DNA of 64,000 nucleotides, from contig LNEK01000040.1 of assembly GCA_001464425.1 (NCBI GenBank), positions 172,890-236,889 of the forward strand. The letters run 5' to 3'. The translations under genes were made by a program, and so were the position numbers. The notes under the pieces are model-generated. The model had not been told where the DNA came from, did no database searches, and worked only from the letters and a program-made list of their open reading frames with translations. Origin of the DNA: Alphaproteobacteria bacterium Ga0077535 (lineage in GTDB: Bacteria; Pseudomonadota; Alphaproteobacteria; Caulobacterales; Aquidulcibacteraceae). Below, in pieces: positions 18,903-28,067 of the stretch. Positions within the stretch are counted from its first letter, which is position 1; each line of letters begins with the position of its first letter.

Positions 18903-20102
18903 TTACTCCGACCGCAGCTGAAAGTTCACGACAATGCCTTGCCGGCGCTGGTCCGGGCGGGCTTGGCCGATCGGCGGGTAGCGTAGTGTCTCGATATATT
19001 CATTCGAGATGTTCAAGCATGAGGGCGGCCCCAGCCGATAGATCACGCGCAGATTATCCAACACGCCCATGTCGTTGATGTCGCCCACGGTGATGACGCG
19101 GCAGCGCTCTTCAGTATAGGCGACGCCGCGCATGCGCCCGGCGAGTTTCGGCGGGTAGGGCAAGTCGGCAAGTTCGGGGTTATCGATCTCATCTTGCGCC
19201 AGATGGGCGGCGAGCACGCCGAGATAATCGAGCTCCATACAAAGATCGGAGCTTCGCCAGAGACGGCTCACACATAAATCCCGTCCCTCACCATAGACGC
19301 GCGCGGCGTCCGCGCGTTGGCGCGCCTGCTGCAGCAACGTCGCGTGTGCGTAAGCGAGCAACGGCGCCAGCGCCGTGTCGTTTCCGGTGAGATCAGCGGC
19401 CTCGGCGCGCAAGGGTTCAATCAGCGGCGCGAGTTCAGCGCTTTCGCCGCGCAGCCGCTCCAGAGTTTGCCCGGCGGGAAATTCGTACTCCGATGTCAGC
19501 GCGATTGCCGCTGCAGCCCAAAGCCGCTCCGGCGTGCGCGGCTCGGCCAGCACGGCGTCGAGCAGTCGGCGGCGGACGCTTCGCATCGAATCGTCGCGCC
19601 GCATCGGGACTTCGAGGTGACGCATCATCGCTTGGAACGAGCGCCAGATCTGGTCGGTGCGGTGGCTACGAAGATCGGCGAGGGTGCGATACGCGCCGAG
19701 GCGCAGCGTGTCCGCTTCATTGCCGAGCGGCACGGTTTCGATCGGGTGGCGGAGCTGGCCGATGTTGAGTTCGGGCAGGCCGTCGAGGGCATGAACCCAG
19801 GCGGCCTGGATCAGCAGCTCTTGTTCGGCCGTAGTGAAAGCGTCGCGTTGTTCGCGCTCGCGCGCCTGGATCGCTTGCTGGGTGGCGAGGTTGCACCACG
19901 GCTTCATCCAGTCGGCGTCGCGCGCCTCGATGGCCGCGCGGCAGCGTGTGTCGGCGAGGGGGAAGCGGGCCTCGACTTCGGCGCGGTTGAGTTCCCGGCG
20001 TGCTTCCGGGAGCCGCGCCTCGTAGTCCCGTTGCGCCCAAGCTGGCGTGGCAAACAACGCGCCGATCAAACCAGCCGCGAAAAAGCGCCAAATGTTTCGC
20101 AT
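18903..20102 (-). CDS. secreted protein with a TonB-C-like C-terminal region
   Basis: 399 residues with a signal peptide (IGALFATPAWAQ). The middle (residues ~60-310) is helical and rich in Ala, Arg and Leu, with TPR-like character. The last ~70 residues (VGDINDMGVLDNLRVIYRLG, then RYPPIGQ, ending GIVVNFQL) resemble the C-terminal domain of TonB-family proteins, where a strand-loop-helix module contacts partners. No transmembrane anchor other than the signal is seen, so this would be a periplasmic protein using the fold without the energising complex. The function is unknown. It is divergent from chvI across ~140 bp. Confidence 0.6.
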   Translation of the reverse strand: MRNIWRFFAAGLIGALFATPAWAQRDYEARLPEARRELNRAEVEARFPLADTRCRAAIEARDADWMKPWCNLATQQAIQAREREQRDAFTTAEQELLIQAAWVHALDGLPELNIGQLRHPIETVPLGNEADTLRLGAYRTLADLRSHRTDQIWRSFQAMMRHLEVPMRRDDSMRSVRRRLLDAVLAEPRTPERLWAAAAIALTSEYEFPAGQTLERLRGESAELAPLIEPLRAEAADLTGNDTALAPLLAYAHATLLQQARQRADAARVYGEGRDLCVSRLWRSSDLCMELDYLGVLAAHLAQDEIDNPELADLPYPPKLAGRMRGVAYTEERCRVITVGDINDMGVLDNLRVIYRLGPPSCLNISNEYIETLRYPPIGQARPDQRRQGIVVNFQLRSE

Positions 20103-20242
20103 GCGGTTCCCCCCGGACGCGTTGTCAATTTCCAGAGAGCAATCGCCCGCGGCAAGCGGAAGCTGTTTTCATGCGCCCCATTGACGGCTAAGACTGCCAC
20201 TACCAGTTCATTACATCAATGTCAGGAAGTCCGGCTCCACCC

Positions 20243-20941
20243 ATGCCCACTATCGCCCTGGTCGACGACGACGAGAACATCCTCGCCTCCCTGAAGATCC
20301 TGTTCGAGGGCGAGGGATACACCGTGCGCACCTACACGGACGGCGCGGCTGCGCTCGCGGCGTTGTCCGAAACGCCGCCGGACATCGCCATCCTCGACAT
20401 CAAGATGCCGCGCATGGACGGCGTCGAGGTGCTGCGCCGCTTGCGCCAAGGCTCGAACCTTCCCGTCATCTTCCTCACGTCGAAGGACGATGAGATGGAT
20501 GAAGTGGTCGGCTTCAATGTCGGCGCCGACGATTACATCAAAAAGCCGTTCTCGCAGCGCCTGCTGTCCGAGCGGGTGAAGGCGTTGCTGCGCCGCACTC
20601 GTGCCGGTGCGCCGGGTGCGGAGGCGGTGAATGACAAAAAGCCGATCGTGCGCGGCGAGCTTACGCTCGATCCCAACCGCCACGCGTGCACCTGGAAAGG
20701 CGACCCCGTTCGCCTCACCGTCACCGAATTTCTCATTCTCCAGGCGCTCGCGCAGCGCCCCGGCTATGTGAAGAGCCGCGATCAGCTTATGGACGCGGCC
20801 TATGACGACCAAGTCTATGTCGACGACAGAACCATCGACAGCCACATCAAGCGGCTCCGCAAAAAATTCCGCGACATCGACAACGAGTTCGACGCGATCG
20901 AGACACTCTATGGCGTCGGGTACCGGTACAACGAAGCCTGA
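20243..20941 (+). CDS. chvI: response regulator ChvI
   Basis: 232 residues from ATG 20243 ([14 protein letters not shown], the family start; ATG 20219 is an in-frame alternative). The receiver domain carries the acidic pocket DDD (8-10), phospho-acceptor Asp52 ([12 protein letters not shown]) and Lys in the SKDDE region (FLTSKD). The OmpR-type winged-helix DNA-binding domain ends with [16 protein letters not shown] and YGVGYRYNE. ChvI with ChvG controls envelope, acid and host-associated responses in alphaproteobacteria. chvG overlaps its 3' end by 32 nt. Confidence 0.93.
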   Translation: MPTIALVDDDENILASLKILFEGEGYTVRTYTDGAAALAALSETPPDIAILDIKMPRMDGVEVLRRLRQGSNLPVIFLTSKDDEMDEVVGFNVGADDYIKKPFSQRLLSERVKALLRRTRAGAPGAEAVNDKKPIVRGELTLDPNRHACTWKGDPVRLTVTEFLILQALAQRPGYVKSRDQLMDAAYDDQVYVDDRTIDSHIKRLRKKFRDIDNEFDAIETLYGVGYRYNEA

Positions 20942-22550
20942 GCGTCCTCTCGGCCTCGGCGCGTTTTTTAGATCGCGCATAACGCGCACGATCTTCATCT
21001 GGAATCTGCTCGGCCTCGCCGTTCTGATTCTGGGCGTGCTGTTGCTGACGGAGATGCGCGCCGGCTTGACCGAGGCGCAGTTCCGCAATCTGCGCACGCA
21101 GGGCGAACTGATCACCAACCTCCTGATCGAAACCGGCACGGTCGAGGGTGATCCTAATCCGTATGTGAACGAGACGGCGGTGCGCACCGTGCTGCGGCGC
21201 ATTTTGCCGCCAATCGCCGAAGGCGCGCGCGCCGGCGTCGGGCGGCCGCGTGTGCGCATGTTCGCTGCCGATGGCCGTCTCATCGCCGACAGCGACGTTA
21301 TGTACGACGTGCTCGAAGAGCGGCCGCTGCCGCACATCGGCGATGAACCAAGCATCGGCGCATCGATCGAACGGGCGACGCAGCGGCTGGAGTATTTGCG
21401 GCTCACGCCGTGGCGGCCAACGGTGACGCTCGCCGAAGAACATAGCCGCGCCATGCGCGGCGAGATCATCCGTGGTGAGCGGCTAAATGAGAAGGGTGAG
21501 CGCGTTGTCTCGGTGACGCTGCCGCTGCGGCGCGTGCAGCAGATCATGGGCACGGTGACGATCGAGAGCGCGGACGTAGAGCGCATTCTTGTCGCCGAAC
21601 GCGCCAGCATGATCCCGTTCATGCTCGGCGCGACGATCGCGATTCTGCTTTCATCAATGCTGCTCGCGCTTTCGATTGCGCGGCCGCTGCGGCGGCTTTC
21701 GGGCGCTGCCGATAGCTTGCGCGTCACTGGCGCAACGCGCTTGACGATGCCGGATCTATCCAAGCGTAAGGACGAGATCGGCGCGCTCAGCCATTCGCTC
21801 GAGGAAATGACGAACGCACTCGCCGATCGCATTGACGCCAACGAACGCTTCGCCGCCGATGTAAGTCACGAGATCAAGAATCCCCTTGCTTCCATTCAAT
21901 CGGCGGTGACCTCGGCGCAAACCGCCACCAACCCCGATCAGCAAAAGCAGATGCTGGCGATTGTCGCGCAGGACGTACATCGGCTCGATCGCCTGATCAC
22001 CGACATCGCCCGCGCTAGCCGCATCGAAGCTGAAACCGCGCGCGGCGATCTGGGCGACGTCGACGTTGGCGCGCTGCTTTTTGAGTTAGCGCGCGCCTAC
22101 TCACCCGATGACCGCACGCAAGTGCACGTGCTGTTTAAAGGCCCGAAGCCGGAGGGGCTGCACGTCGTCGGCCAGGATGGCGCGTTAGGCCAAGTCTTCC
22201 GGAACCTGATCGACAACGCCCGTTCCTTCAGCCCCGCCGGCGGGCGCGTGTTTGTCTCGATCGAGCAAGCGCGCGGGGCAGAGGGTCCGATCGTTCGCGC
22301 CGTGGTTGAGGACGAGGGGCCGGGCATCCCGCCGGAAAATCTCGAGACCGTCTTCCAGCGTTTCTACACTCAGCGCCCGCGGGGTACCGCGTTCGGCGGA
22401 AATTCCGGCTTGGGCCTCTCTATCGCTAGACAGATTGTCACAGCGCACCACGGCCGGATCTACGCGCAAAACATTGAAAGCCCAGCAAATCAGCCCGCAG
22501 GCGCGCGGTTTGTGGTCGAACTGCCGCTCGCCGGCGCGGCCAAGCACTGA
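20910..22550 (+). CDS. chvG: sensor histidine kinase ChvG
   Basis: 546 residues from ATG 20910, inside the end of chvI. Two membrane segments flank a periplasmic domain ([20 protein letters not shown] at ~25-45 and ~[20 protein letters not shown] at ~235-255). A HAMP domain follows, then the dimerisation box [16 protein letters not shown] with the phosphorylated His, and ATP-binding boxes N ([10 protein letters not shown]), G1 (DEGPGIP) and G2 (GLGLSIA). It senses envelope or acid stress and phosphorylates ChvI. The PTS genes downstream are a conserved neighbourhood in Rhizobiales, where hprK usually comes next; here it does not. Confidence 0.93.
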   Translation: MASGTGTTKPERPLGLGAFFRSRITRTIFIWNLLGLAVLILGVLLLTEMRAGLTEAQFRNLRTQGELITNLLIETGTVEGDPNPYVNETAVRTVLRRILPPIAEGARAGVGRPRVRMFAADGRLIADSDVMYDVLEERPLPHIGDEPSIGASIERATQRLEYLRLTPWRPTVTLAEEHSRAMRGEIIRGERLNEKGERVVSVTLPLRRVQQIMGTVTIESADVERILVAERASMIPFMLGATIAILLSSMLLALSIARPLRRLSGAADSLRVTGATRLTMPDLSKRKDEIGALSHSLEEMTNALADRIDANERFAADVSHEIKNPLASIQSAVTSAQTATNPDQQKQMLAIVAQDVHRLDRLITDIARASRIEAETARGDLGDVDVGALLFELARAYSPDDRTQVHVLFKGPKPEGLHVVGQDGALGQVFRNLIDNARSFSPAGGRVFVSIEQARGAEGPIVRAVVEDEGPGIPPENLETVFQRFYTQRPRGTAFGGNSGLGLSIARQIVTAHHGRIYAQNIESPANQPAGARFVVELPLAGAAKH

Positions 22551-22659
22551 CCGTCCGTCGAAAACTGCGACGTGGGTGCGGCTTTCGCTTTTCTCGCAAC
22601 CGCGAAAGGATATTGTAGCCCCCCTTACCTACCCACTGGCGGGGTGGCGGGAGTACGGA

Positions 22660-23070
22660 ATGATTGGCGTCGTCGTGGTGAGCCACGGTCGTCTTGCGGA
22701 CGAGTTCGTCGCAGCGGCTGAGCATGTACTCGGTCCTCAAGACCAGATGCGCGCAGTCGCGATCGGTCCTTATGACAATATGGAAGAGCGCCGCGCCGAC
22801 ATTATCGACGCTGTGCGCGCCGTCGATCGCGGCGACGGTGTTGTCATCCTCACCGACATGTTCGGCGGCACGCCATCGAACCTCGCCATCTCGGTGATCA
22901 ACCAAGTGAAGATCGAAGTGATCGCCGGCGTGAACCTGCCGATGCTGATCAAGCTGGCCGAAGTGCGTGATCGGATGAAGCTTCCCGAAGCAGCATTGGC
23001 GGCGCAAGATGCCGGCCGGCGCTACATCCGGGTGGCGTCCGTCGAGCTGGCTGGCGGCCCGACGACCTGA
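22660..23070 (+). CDS. PTS mannose-type EIIA protein
   Basis: 136 residues from ATG 22660. The fold and active site of the mannose-family EIIA domain are clear: VVVSHGRLA with phospho-His9, and VVILTDMFGGTPSNLA. In alphaproteobacteria this stand-alone EIIA (ManX/PtsM) receives phosphate from HPr and serves regulation rather than sugar import, as no EIIB/EIIC genes accompany it. HPr follows 30 nt later. The 109-nt gap to chvG has no gene. Confidence 0.9.
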   Translation: MIGVVVVSHGRLADEFVAAAEHVLGPQDQMRAVAIGPYDNMEERRADIIDAVRAVDRGDGVVILTDMFGGTPSNLAISVINQVKIEVIAGVNLPMLIKLAEVRDRMKLPEAALAAQDAGRRYIRVASVELAGGPTT

Positions 23071-23100
23071 CGCGGCCAGGCTTTGGGGGCGGGCTTGGGT

Positions 23101-23370
23101 TTGAAGCGCACTGTACCGATCACGAACATACGCGGGCTGCACGCGCGCGCCTCGCGCAAAGTCGCTGAACTGGCGCTGGCCTACGACGAAACCACGATCA
23201 TGGTGCGCCGCGAGGACGAGGAGGCCGACGCCCGCTCGCTCATGGACCTGATGATGTTAGGCGCAGGCATTGGCTCGGAGGTCGAAATCGAGGCCGAGGG
23301 CCCCGAGGCCGAAAAAGCCCTGGATGAGATCGAAGCCCTCATCCGCGCCAAATTCCACGAAGACGAATAG
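23101..23370 (+). CDS. ptsH: HPr phosphocarrier protein
   Basis: 89 residues using TTG 23101, placed 7 nt after GGGGGCGGG; TTG codons at 23095 and 23083 are in-frame alternatives and there is no ATG. The active-site histidine is His14 in GLHARAS. Ser46 (ARSLMDLMMLG) matches the regulatory serine phosphorylated by HPr kinase. The protein carries phosphate from enzyme I to EIIA. Regulation through Ser46 would need HprK, whose gene is missing from its expected place upstream. The gene lies in a chvI-chvG-EIIA-ptsH order. Confidence 0.9.
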   Translation: MKRTVPITNIRGLHARASRKVAELALAYDETTIMVRREDEEADARSLMDLMMLGAGIGSEVEIEAEGPEAEKALDEIEALIRAKFHEDE

Positions 23371-23429
23371 CTGCATCCGACTGGCGCGTGGTCCGCATCT
23401 GTTGGGTGGACACGTTCGAGGGGAGATAC

Positions 23430-25112
23430 ATGAGAGCTTTTGTGCGCGCGGTCGCGATTGGCGCGGCGGCTTTGTTCTGCATGGGCCAGTCCGCGCCGGA
23501 GCGGATCGACTACACGCTGACGCCGGTTCTGAACGGCGGCGCGCTTGAGGCTCTCCAATATGATCTGCGTTTCCGCGGCGATGCCGATGGCGAAACCGCG
23601 TTGCGTCTGCCGGGTTCGTGGGGCGGCCAGAACGAGTTGTGGCGCAGCATCGATGCGATCGAGGTCGTGTCCGGCGGCGCGCTAAGCGCAACCGAGTCAC
23701 CAACCGAACGGACCATCACGCATCGGCCAGGCGCATCTCTCCACGTGCGGTATCGCGTGATCCAAGATTTTGAAGGCCCGCCCGCGGCGCAGCAAGGCAA
23801 CGCTTATCGACCTGTGGTGCAGCCGGGATACTTCCATCTCATCGGCGAAGCTTCGATGGTGACTCCCGAAGGACGCGACGCCGCGACGCCCGTGCGCTGG
23901 CGCGTGCGCGACATGCCGCGCGGCTGGACGCTCGCGTCCGATCTCGAAGCGCCCGGCCGCGTGCTGAGCGATGTCTGGTCGAGCATCAGTGTGGGCGGTG
24001 ACTTCCGCATTCTCCACGATCGCGCCAGCCAGGTGCGCGTCGCCATTCGCGGCGCCTGGAGCTTTAAGGACGAAGCCTTCAGCGCCAGCGTGGCCGAGAT
24101 CATCTCCGGTCAACGTCGCATCTTCGGTGATCGACCGTCGCCCTATCTGGTGACGGTGATACAGCTCGACGCGCCGCAAAATTGGCTCTCGGTCGGCGGC
24201 ACAGGCCTGGGTGATGCGTTTGCATTCTTTGCTTCGCCGAATGGCCAAGCACAGCAAATCACCCGCACGCTCGCGCACGAAGGCTTGCACACTTGGATTC
24301 CTGTCCGCATCGGCGGTGTTTCGCGTGAGAACGAGGTTGAAGATTACTGGCTCTCCGAAGGCTTCACGGATTTCTACACCGGGCGCATGCTCGTGCGCGA
24401 AGGCCTGTGGACGCCGGCCGAGTTCGCCGAAGATTTTAACCGCACGCTCAGCGAATACGCACAATCGCCCGTACGCACGGCGCCGAACACGCGCATCGTC
24501 GCGGACTTCTGGACCTCGCAACCCGTGCAGCAATTGCCTTATCAACGCGGCCGCATCCTGGCGACGATGTGGGACGCTCGCCTCCGCGCAAACGGCCGCG
24601 ACTTCGACGATGTCCTCTTCGCGCTTCGCGACCGCGCGCAAACAGACGAAGAGACGCCGGCTTCAGCGATGCTCCCTGAGGTGGCCCGCCAGTTCGGTCT
24701 CGACGTCAGCGGCGATCTTGAAAGCCACGTGCAGAACGGCGCCGCCTTGCTGCTCCCCGCAGATACGTTCGGGCCCTGTGGCCAAGTGCTGACGGAAGAG
24801 GTCGTGCCCTTCCATCGTGGCTTCGATATCGAAGCGACCAGCGCCAACAACATCATAGCCGGCGTCGATCCGGCCTTGCCCGCTTATGCGGCAGGGGTGC
24901 GCAACGGCATGGTCCTGATCCGCCGCGATGCCGGCGAAATCGGCGATAGCACGCAGGAAATCACTTATGTCATGCGCGATGGCGAGACGGAGCGCACGTT
25001 TCGCTATATGCCGCGCGGCCAGGGAACGTTCCCTCGTCAGCGCTTGGTCATTGATCCGGCGCTGTCTGGCGAACGCCTGCAACAGTGCGTCGCCGTGATC
25101 GGAGGCGCTTAA
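23430..25112 (+). CDS. M61 family (glycyl aminopeptidase-like) metallopeptidase, secreted
   Basis: 560 residues from ATG 23430, which follows GAGGGGA; the frame is open to 23388. A signal peptide is likely (RAVAIGAAALFCMGQSA). Zinc site: HEGLH (residues 283-287, LAHEGLHTWIP) and Glu310 in LSEGFTDFY, the gluzincin arrangement of M61. The region before it has the N-terminal beta domain of the family. After the catalytic domain, residues ~470-540 (DPALPAYAAGVRNGMVLIRRD) look like a PDZ-type domain as in other M61 proteins. It probably trims peptides in the periplasm. Four cysteines occur, two near the end. Confidence 0.85.
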   Translation: MRAFVRAVAIGAAALFCMGQSAPERIDYTLTPVLNGGALEALQYDLRFRGDADGETALRLPGSWGGQNELWRSIDAIEVVSGGALSATESPTERTITHRPGASLHVRYRVIQDFEGPPAAQQGNAYRPVVQPGYFHLIGEASMVTPEGRDAATPVRWRVRDMPRGWTLASDLEAPGRVLSDVWSSISVGGDFRILHDRASQVRVAIRGAWSFKDEAFSASVAEIISGQRRIFGDRPSPYLVTVIQLDAPQNWLSVGGTGLGDAFAFFASPNGQAQQITRTLAHEGLHTWIPVRIGGVSRENEVEDYWLSEGFTDFYTGRMLVREGLWTPAEFAEDFNRTLSEYAQSPVRTAPNTRIVADFWTSQPVQQLPYQRGRILATMWDARLRANGRDFDDVLFALRDRAQTDEETPASAMLPEVARQFGLDVSGDLESHVQNGAALLLPADTFGPCGQVLTEEVVPFHRGFDIEATSANNIIAGVDPALPAYAAGVRNGMVLIRRDAGEIGDSTQEITYVMRDGETERTFRYMPRGQGTFPRQRLVIDPALSGERLQQCVAVIGGA

Positions 25113-25124
25113 GGGGAGGCTCGC

Positions 25125-25394
25125 ATGCAGATGGACGGCGCCGAGATGTTGGGGCTTGTCGCCGGCTTCATCGGAGCATTCGCGTTTGCACCGCAGGCGA
25201 TCAAAATACTGCGCACCCGTGACGCCGCTGATGTGTCGGCACTCACCTATGTTATGGTGCTGAGCGGCGCGGTGTTGTGGGCGGGCTACGGCGTGCTGCG
25301 CGAAGCGCCTTCCATCATTTTATGGAATGTCGTGGCGGCGAGTTTGGCGGCGCTGGTGCTCACTCTAAAGCTACGCAAGCCACGGGCGGCCTGA
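25125..25394 (+). CDS. SemiSWEET/PQ-loop membrane protein
   Basis: 89 residues, three transmembrane helices, start preceded by AAGGGGAGG. The PQ motif is in FAFAPQAIKILRT and the third-helix WNVVAA segment carries the conserved Asn. SemiSWEETs dimerise to move sugars down a gradient. It is 12 nt after the M61 gene, and a second SemiSWEET gene follows 45 nt later. Confidence 0.85.
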   Translation: MQMDGAEMLGLVAGFIGAFAFAPQAIKILRTRDAADVSALTYVMVLSGAVLWAGYGVLREAPSIILWNVVAASLAALVLTLKLRKPRAA

Positions 25395-25439
25395 TCAGCC
25401 ATCGCAGGAAACCAAACGGCGCGATCCCCGTTTCCGGTC

Positions 25440-25721
25440 ATGGAAAACGCGCCCGACTGGCTCATCAACGTATTCGGCGTCACAGCCGGCCTCTGCTCGA
25501 TGATGAGTTTCCTCCCCCAAATCTGGAAGATCTCCCGCAGCAAGGACGCCAGCGGCGTTTCCCTTCGGATGTATGCCGTCACCATTGTCGGCTTCATCTG
25601 CTGGACGGTGTACGGCGCGCTCAGCCAGTCTTGGCCGGTGACGCTCGCGAACGCCGTTTGTCTCGTCCTCGTGTCGATCATTTTCGTGCTGCGCCTGCGC
25701 TTTGGCGACGGCAGCACGTGA
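25440..25721 (+). CDS. second SemiSWEET/PQ-loop membrane protein
   Basis: 93 residues with three hydrophobic helices. SFLPQIWKISRSKDASGVS is a textbook PQ-loop segment, followed by ICWTVYGAL and LANAVCLVLVS with the conserved Trp and Asn. It is clearly homologous to the preceding gene but diverged, so the pair may form a heterodimer or two transporters with different substrates. The ribosome site is not obvious. Confidence 0.85.
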   Translation: MENAPDWLINVFGVTAGLCSMMSFLPQIWKISRSKDASGVSLRMYAVTIVGFICWTVYGALSQSWPVTLANAVCLVLVSIIFVLRLRFGDGST

Positions 25722-25892
25722 GCGCGTTTCCCCGCAGCGTTGAACTAAACGCCCCACGCGCGCGTCGCCGGTGAAAATTTCGCGGACGCGGTAGGCGCGG
25801 TCCACGCCTGCTGCGTGCAAACAGTGGGAATTGACGCAGCGTCGCGCGCACACTTTGTGATCTTGATTATCCCGGTCCGGGAGGGATCGCTC

Positions 25893-27167
25893 ATGACCTA
25901 CGAAAATCAACAAGGCTTTATGAATTTTATCACCGAGTGGGGTCCCAGGATTTTGCTCGCCGCGCTCATTCTTATCGTCGCGCATTTTGCAGCGAAGGCG
26001 GTGAAGTGGGCGATCGCCAAGGGCTTCGACAGAATGCCGTTTCTATCGCGCCGCGACGGCGCGGGCGCCGGCGGCACAAAGCCCGCCGATGATGTTGGCG
26101 AGCGGGTAGGCGAGGTCGGCTATTGGTTGGTCTGGCTTTTGGGCCTCATGGCGGCCTTGGCGCAGCTCGGCGAGTGGGCGGAGCCAGTGGTGACGCCGCT
26201 CACCACTATGGTCACCGGCTTCTTCAGCTACGTCGACAACATCGTCGGCGCCATTCTCATCTTCGTCATTGGCTTTGCCTTGGCGACGATCGTGCGCCGT
26301 ATGGTCGAAGCCATGGTTGAAGCGGTGGACCTGGATCGGCGCCTCGTCGATGCGGGCCTCACGCACACGCCGCGCGGCGCCGGCCTTGCCCGGCTCCTGG
26401 GCTTGCTGGCGTTCACGCTGATCATCATCCCGGTATCGATCGCCGCGCTCGAAGCGCTCCAAATCCTCGCCATCTCCGTTCCCGCCACGTTGATGCTGCA
26501 GGAAATCCTCGGCACCATTCCGCGCGTCATCGGCGCGGCGCTGATTATCTTCATCGCCTACCTGATCGGCCGCTGGATCATGATGCTGACCGAAGAAGGT
26601 CTGCGTTCGATTGGCTTCGACGACATCGTGGGGTCGATCGCCAACGCCGAACCATTACGCGTCGGCCGTGAGAAAATGGACCTCACGCCGGGCGTCGATA
26701 CCGTTGACCTCAAGTCGTTTCCGCCTTCGCGGATGATCGGCTTGGCGGTGTTGATCGGCATTGTGCTCTTCGCTGCCGTCGAAGCCGCCAATATGCTTGG
26801 CTTCACCGCGATGGCCGAAACGCTGCGCCGGGTCGTTGGCGGTGCGGGCAATCTGCTGCTTGGCGCGGTGATCATCGCGCTCGGGGTGCTTTTGGCCAAC
26901 ATCCTCGCCGCCGCTGCGGCCCGGCCTGGAAAACCCTCGTCTGAGATCATCTCGGCTTTCGTGCGTTGGGGTGTCATCGCGCTGGCGACAGCCATGGGCC
27001 TGATCCAAATGAACGTCGCTCCGCAAATCATCATGCTCACCTTCGGCCTGGTCTTGGGCTCGGTGGCCGTGGCCGCGGCGATCGCGTTTGGCGTCGGCGG
27101 GCGAGATACCGCCAAGCGCTTATTGGAGCGTTGGACGAGCAGGCCGCCAGGGCCGGGCGCCTACTAA
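25893..27167 (+). CDS. mechanosensitive channel-like membrane protein with conserved TM-helix repeats
   Basis: 424 residues from ATG 25893, preceded by GGGAGGGA; the frame is open to 25815. About eight hydrophobic segments occur, several of the form VVGAILIFVIGFALATIV and PRVIGAALIIFIAYLIGRWI, typical of the 'conserved TM helix' repeat found in MscS-related proteins of cyanobacteria and alphaproteobacteria. A canonical MscS beta domain is not evident, so channel activity is inferred from family. Its end carries a basic stretch (KRLLERWTSRPP). A long stem-loop follows the stop. Confidence 0.75.
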   Translation: MTYENQQGFMNFITEWGPRILLAALILIVAHFAAKAVKWAIAKGFDRMPFLSRRDGAGAGGTKPADDVGERVGEVGYWLVWLLGLMAALAQLGEWAEPVVTPLTTMVTGFFSYVDNIVGAILIFVIGFALATIVRRMVEAMVEAVDLDRRLVDAGLTHTPRGAGLARLLGLLAFTLIIIPVSIAALEALQILAISVPATLMLQEILGTIPRVIGAALIIFIAYLIGRWIMMLTEEGLRSIGFDDIVGSIANAEPLRVGREKMDLTPGVDTVDLKSFPPSRMIGLAVLIGIVLFAAVEAANMLGFTAMAETLRRVVGGAGNLLLGAVIIALGVLLANILAAAAARPGKPSSEIISAFVRWGVIALATAMGLIQMNVAPQIIMLTFGLVLGSVAVAAAIAFGVGGRDTAKRLLERWTSRPPGPGAY

Positions 27168-27193
27168 GCCCCGCGCCGTAGCGCACTGAGATG

Positions 27194-27226
27194 AGAGAGC
27201 CGCCGGGCGACCCCCGGCGGCTCTCT
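27194..27226 (+). terminator. stem-loop after the MscS-like gene
   Basis: A 14-bp arm AGAGAGCCGCCGGG pairs with CCCGGCGGCTCTCT around a 5-base loop. A T-run is lacking, so termination may be inefficient or Rho-assisted, but position and strength fit a terminator isolating the next gene. Confidence 0.65.
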
Positions 27227-27240
27227 ACGTCTGAACGTTG

Positions 27241-27272
27241 TTGACATGATCTATTTTGTTGTCTATAGACAA
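27241..27272 (+). promoter_or_regulatory. sigma70-like promoter overlapping a 14-bp palindromic operator
   Basis: TTGACA (27241-27246), a 17-bp spacer and TATAGA (27264-27269) make a near-consensus promoter. The perfect palindrome TTGTCTATAGACAA (27259-27272) covers the -10 element. Transcription would start around 27276-27280, essentially at the ATG of the XRE gene (27280), so the transcript is leaderless or almost so. The layout suggests autorepression by the XRE protein. Confidence 0.75.
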
Positions 27273-27279
27273 TATTATC

Positions 27280-27522
27280 ATGTCAGTTCACAATCGGATC
27301 GCTGTTTTCCGTGCGGAGCGCGGGATGAGTCGGAAGGACTTGGCCGAAGCACTCGGGGTGAACCCGCAGACGGTCGGTTACTTGGAGCGTGGCGATTACG
27401 CCCCCTCCGTCGAACTCGCGCTGAAGATCGCCAACGTGTTCGGCGCCCCGGTCGAGATGGTGTTCTCGCTGAAACCGTTTGCGAGCCTCGCGCAGATCAT
27501 TGGCAACAAGGGAGAAGCCTGA
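27280..27522 (+). CDS. XRE-family transcriptional regulator
   Basis: 80 residues from ATG 27280; no ribosome site is present, in keeping with a leaderless transcript. Nearly the whole protein is a lambda-repressor-type helix-turn-helix: SRKDLAEALGVNPQTVGYLERGDYAPSVELALKIANVF. Short regulators of this type occur with a small membrane-protein gene. Here that partner starts 1 nt after the stop. A palindrome over its own promoter is a probable binding site. Confidence 0.9.
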   Translation: MSVHNRIAVFRAERGMSRKDLAEALGVNPQTVGYLERGDYAPSVELALKIANVFGAPVEMVFSLKPFASLAQIIGNKGEA

Positions 27523-27523
27523 A

Positions 27524-28015
27524 ATGTACGTTCGTTCGCGCCGCCGACCGATGGGGGCGGCCATGTCGCCCATGCTGGCGCGCTCGTTGTTCGCAGCGCT
27601 CTATGTGCTCTATCCGCTGGGCTGCATCCTCCAGCTTGGCCCTGACACCAGCGATGATTTGCAGCTGCTCAGTGTGATCGGCCTGCTGATGGTGGCGGCG
27701 TCTTTCTTGGCCTTCGCCGTGCTGGCCGGTTCAAGCTTCCAGCGCCAAGCCCAAGAGCCTGACGCCAAATTGGATGAACGCGAATTGGCCCAACGGAACC
27801 GCGCCGCCTACCGCGCCTTTGCCGTCTTGGCCGGTATTGTGGCGCTGGCGCTGCTCTACATGGATCTACGCATGGATTTCGCGGATCGTATTCCCCTCTG
27901 GGCGCCCACGGATCAAGCGCACTGGAACGCCTTGTTTTGGGGCGCCATTATCCTAGGCCTCACGCTTCCCGCCGCTTTCCTGGCCTGGGAAAAGGAGCCG
28001 CCGCTCGAGGACTAA
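27524..28015 (+). CDS. small integral membrane protein paired with the XRE regulator
   Basis: 163 residues from ATG 27524. It has four hydrophobic segments, with a charged stretch between the second and third (QEPDAKLDERELAQRNRA). The LDERE and R..AY pattern recurs in membrane proteins encoded next to short XRE regulators. The role is unknown; a membrane sensor that titrates the regulator, or simply its target gene, are both possible. Translation is probably coupled to the regulator gene. Confidence 0.7.
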   Translation: MYVRSRRRPMGAAMSPMLARSLFAALYVLYPLGCILQLGPDTSDDLQLLSVIGLLMVAASFLAFAVLAGSSFQRQAQEPDAKLDERELAQRNRAAYRAFAVLAGIVALALLYMDLRMDFADRIPLWAPTDQAHWNALFWGAIILGLTLPAAFLAWEKEPPLED

Positions 28016-28067
28016 GGGGCGGCGCCAATTGCATCGCGGCGGCTGTGTTGCTACATCCGCCGCGCCC

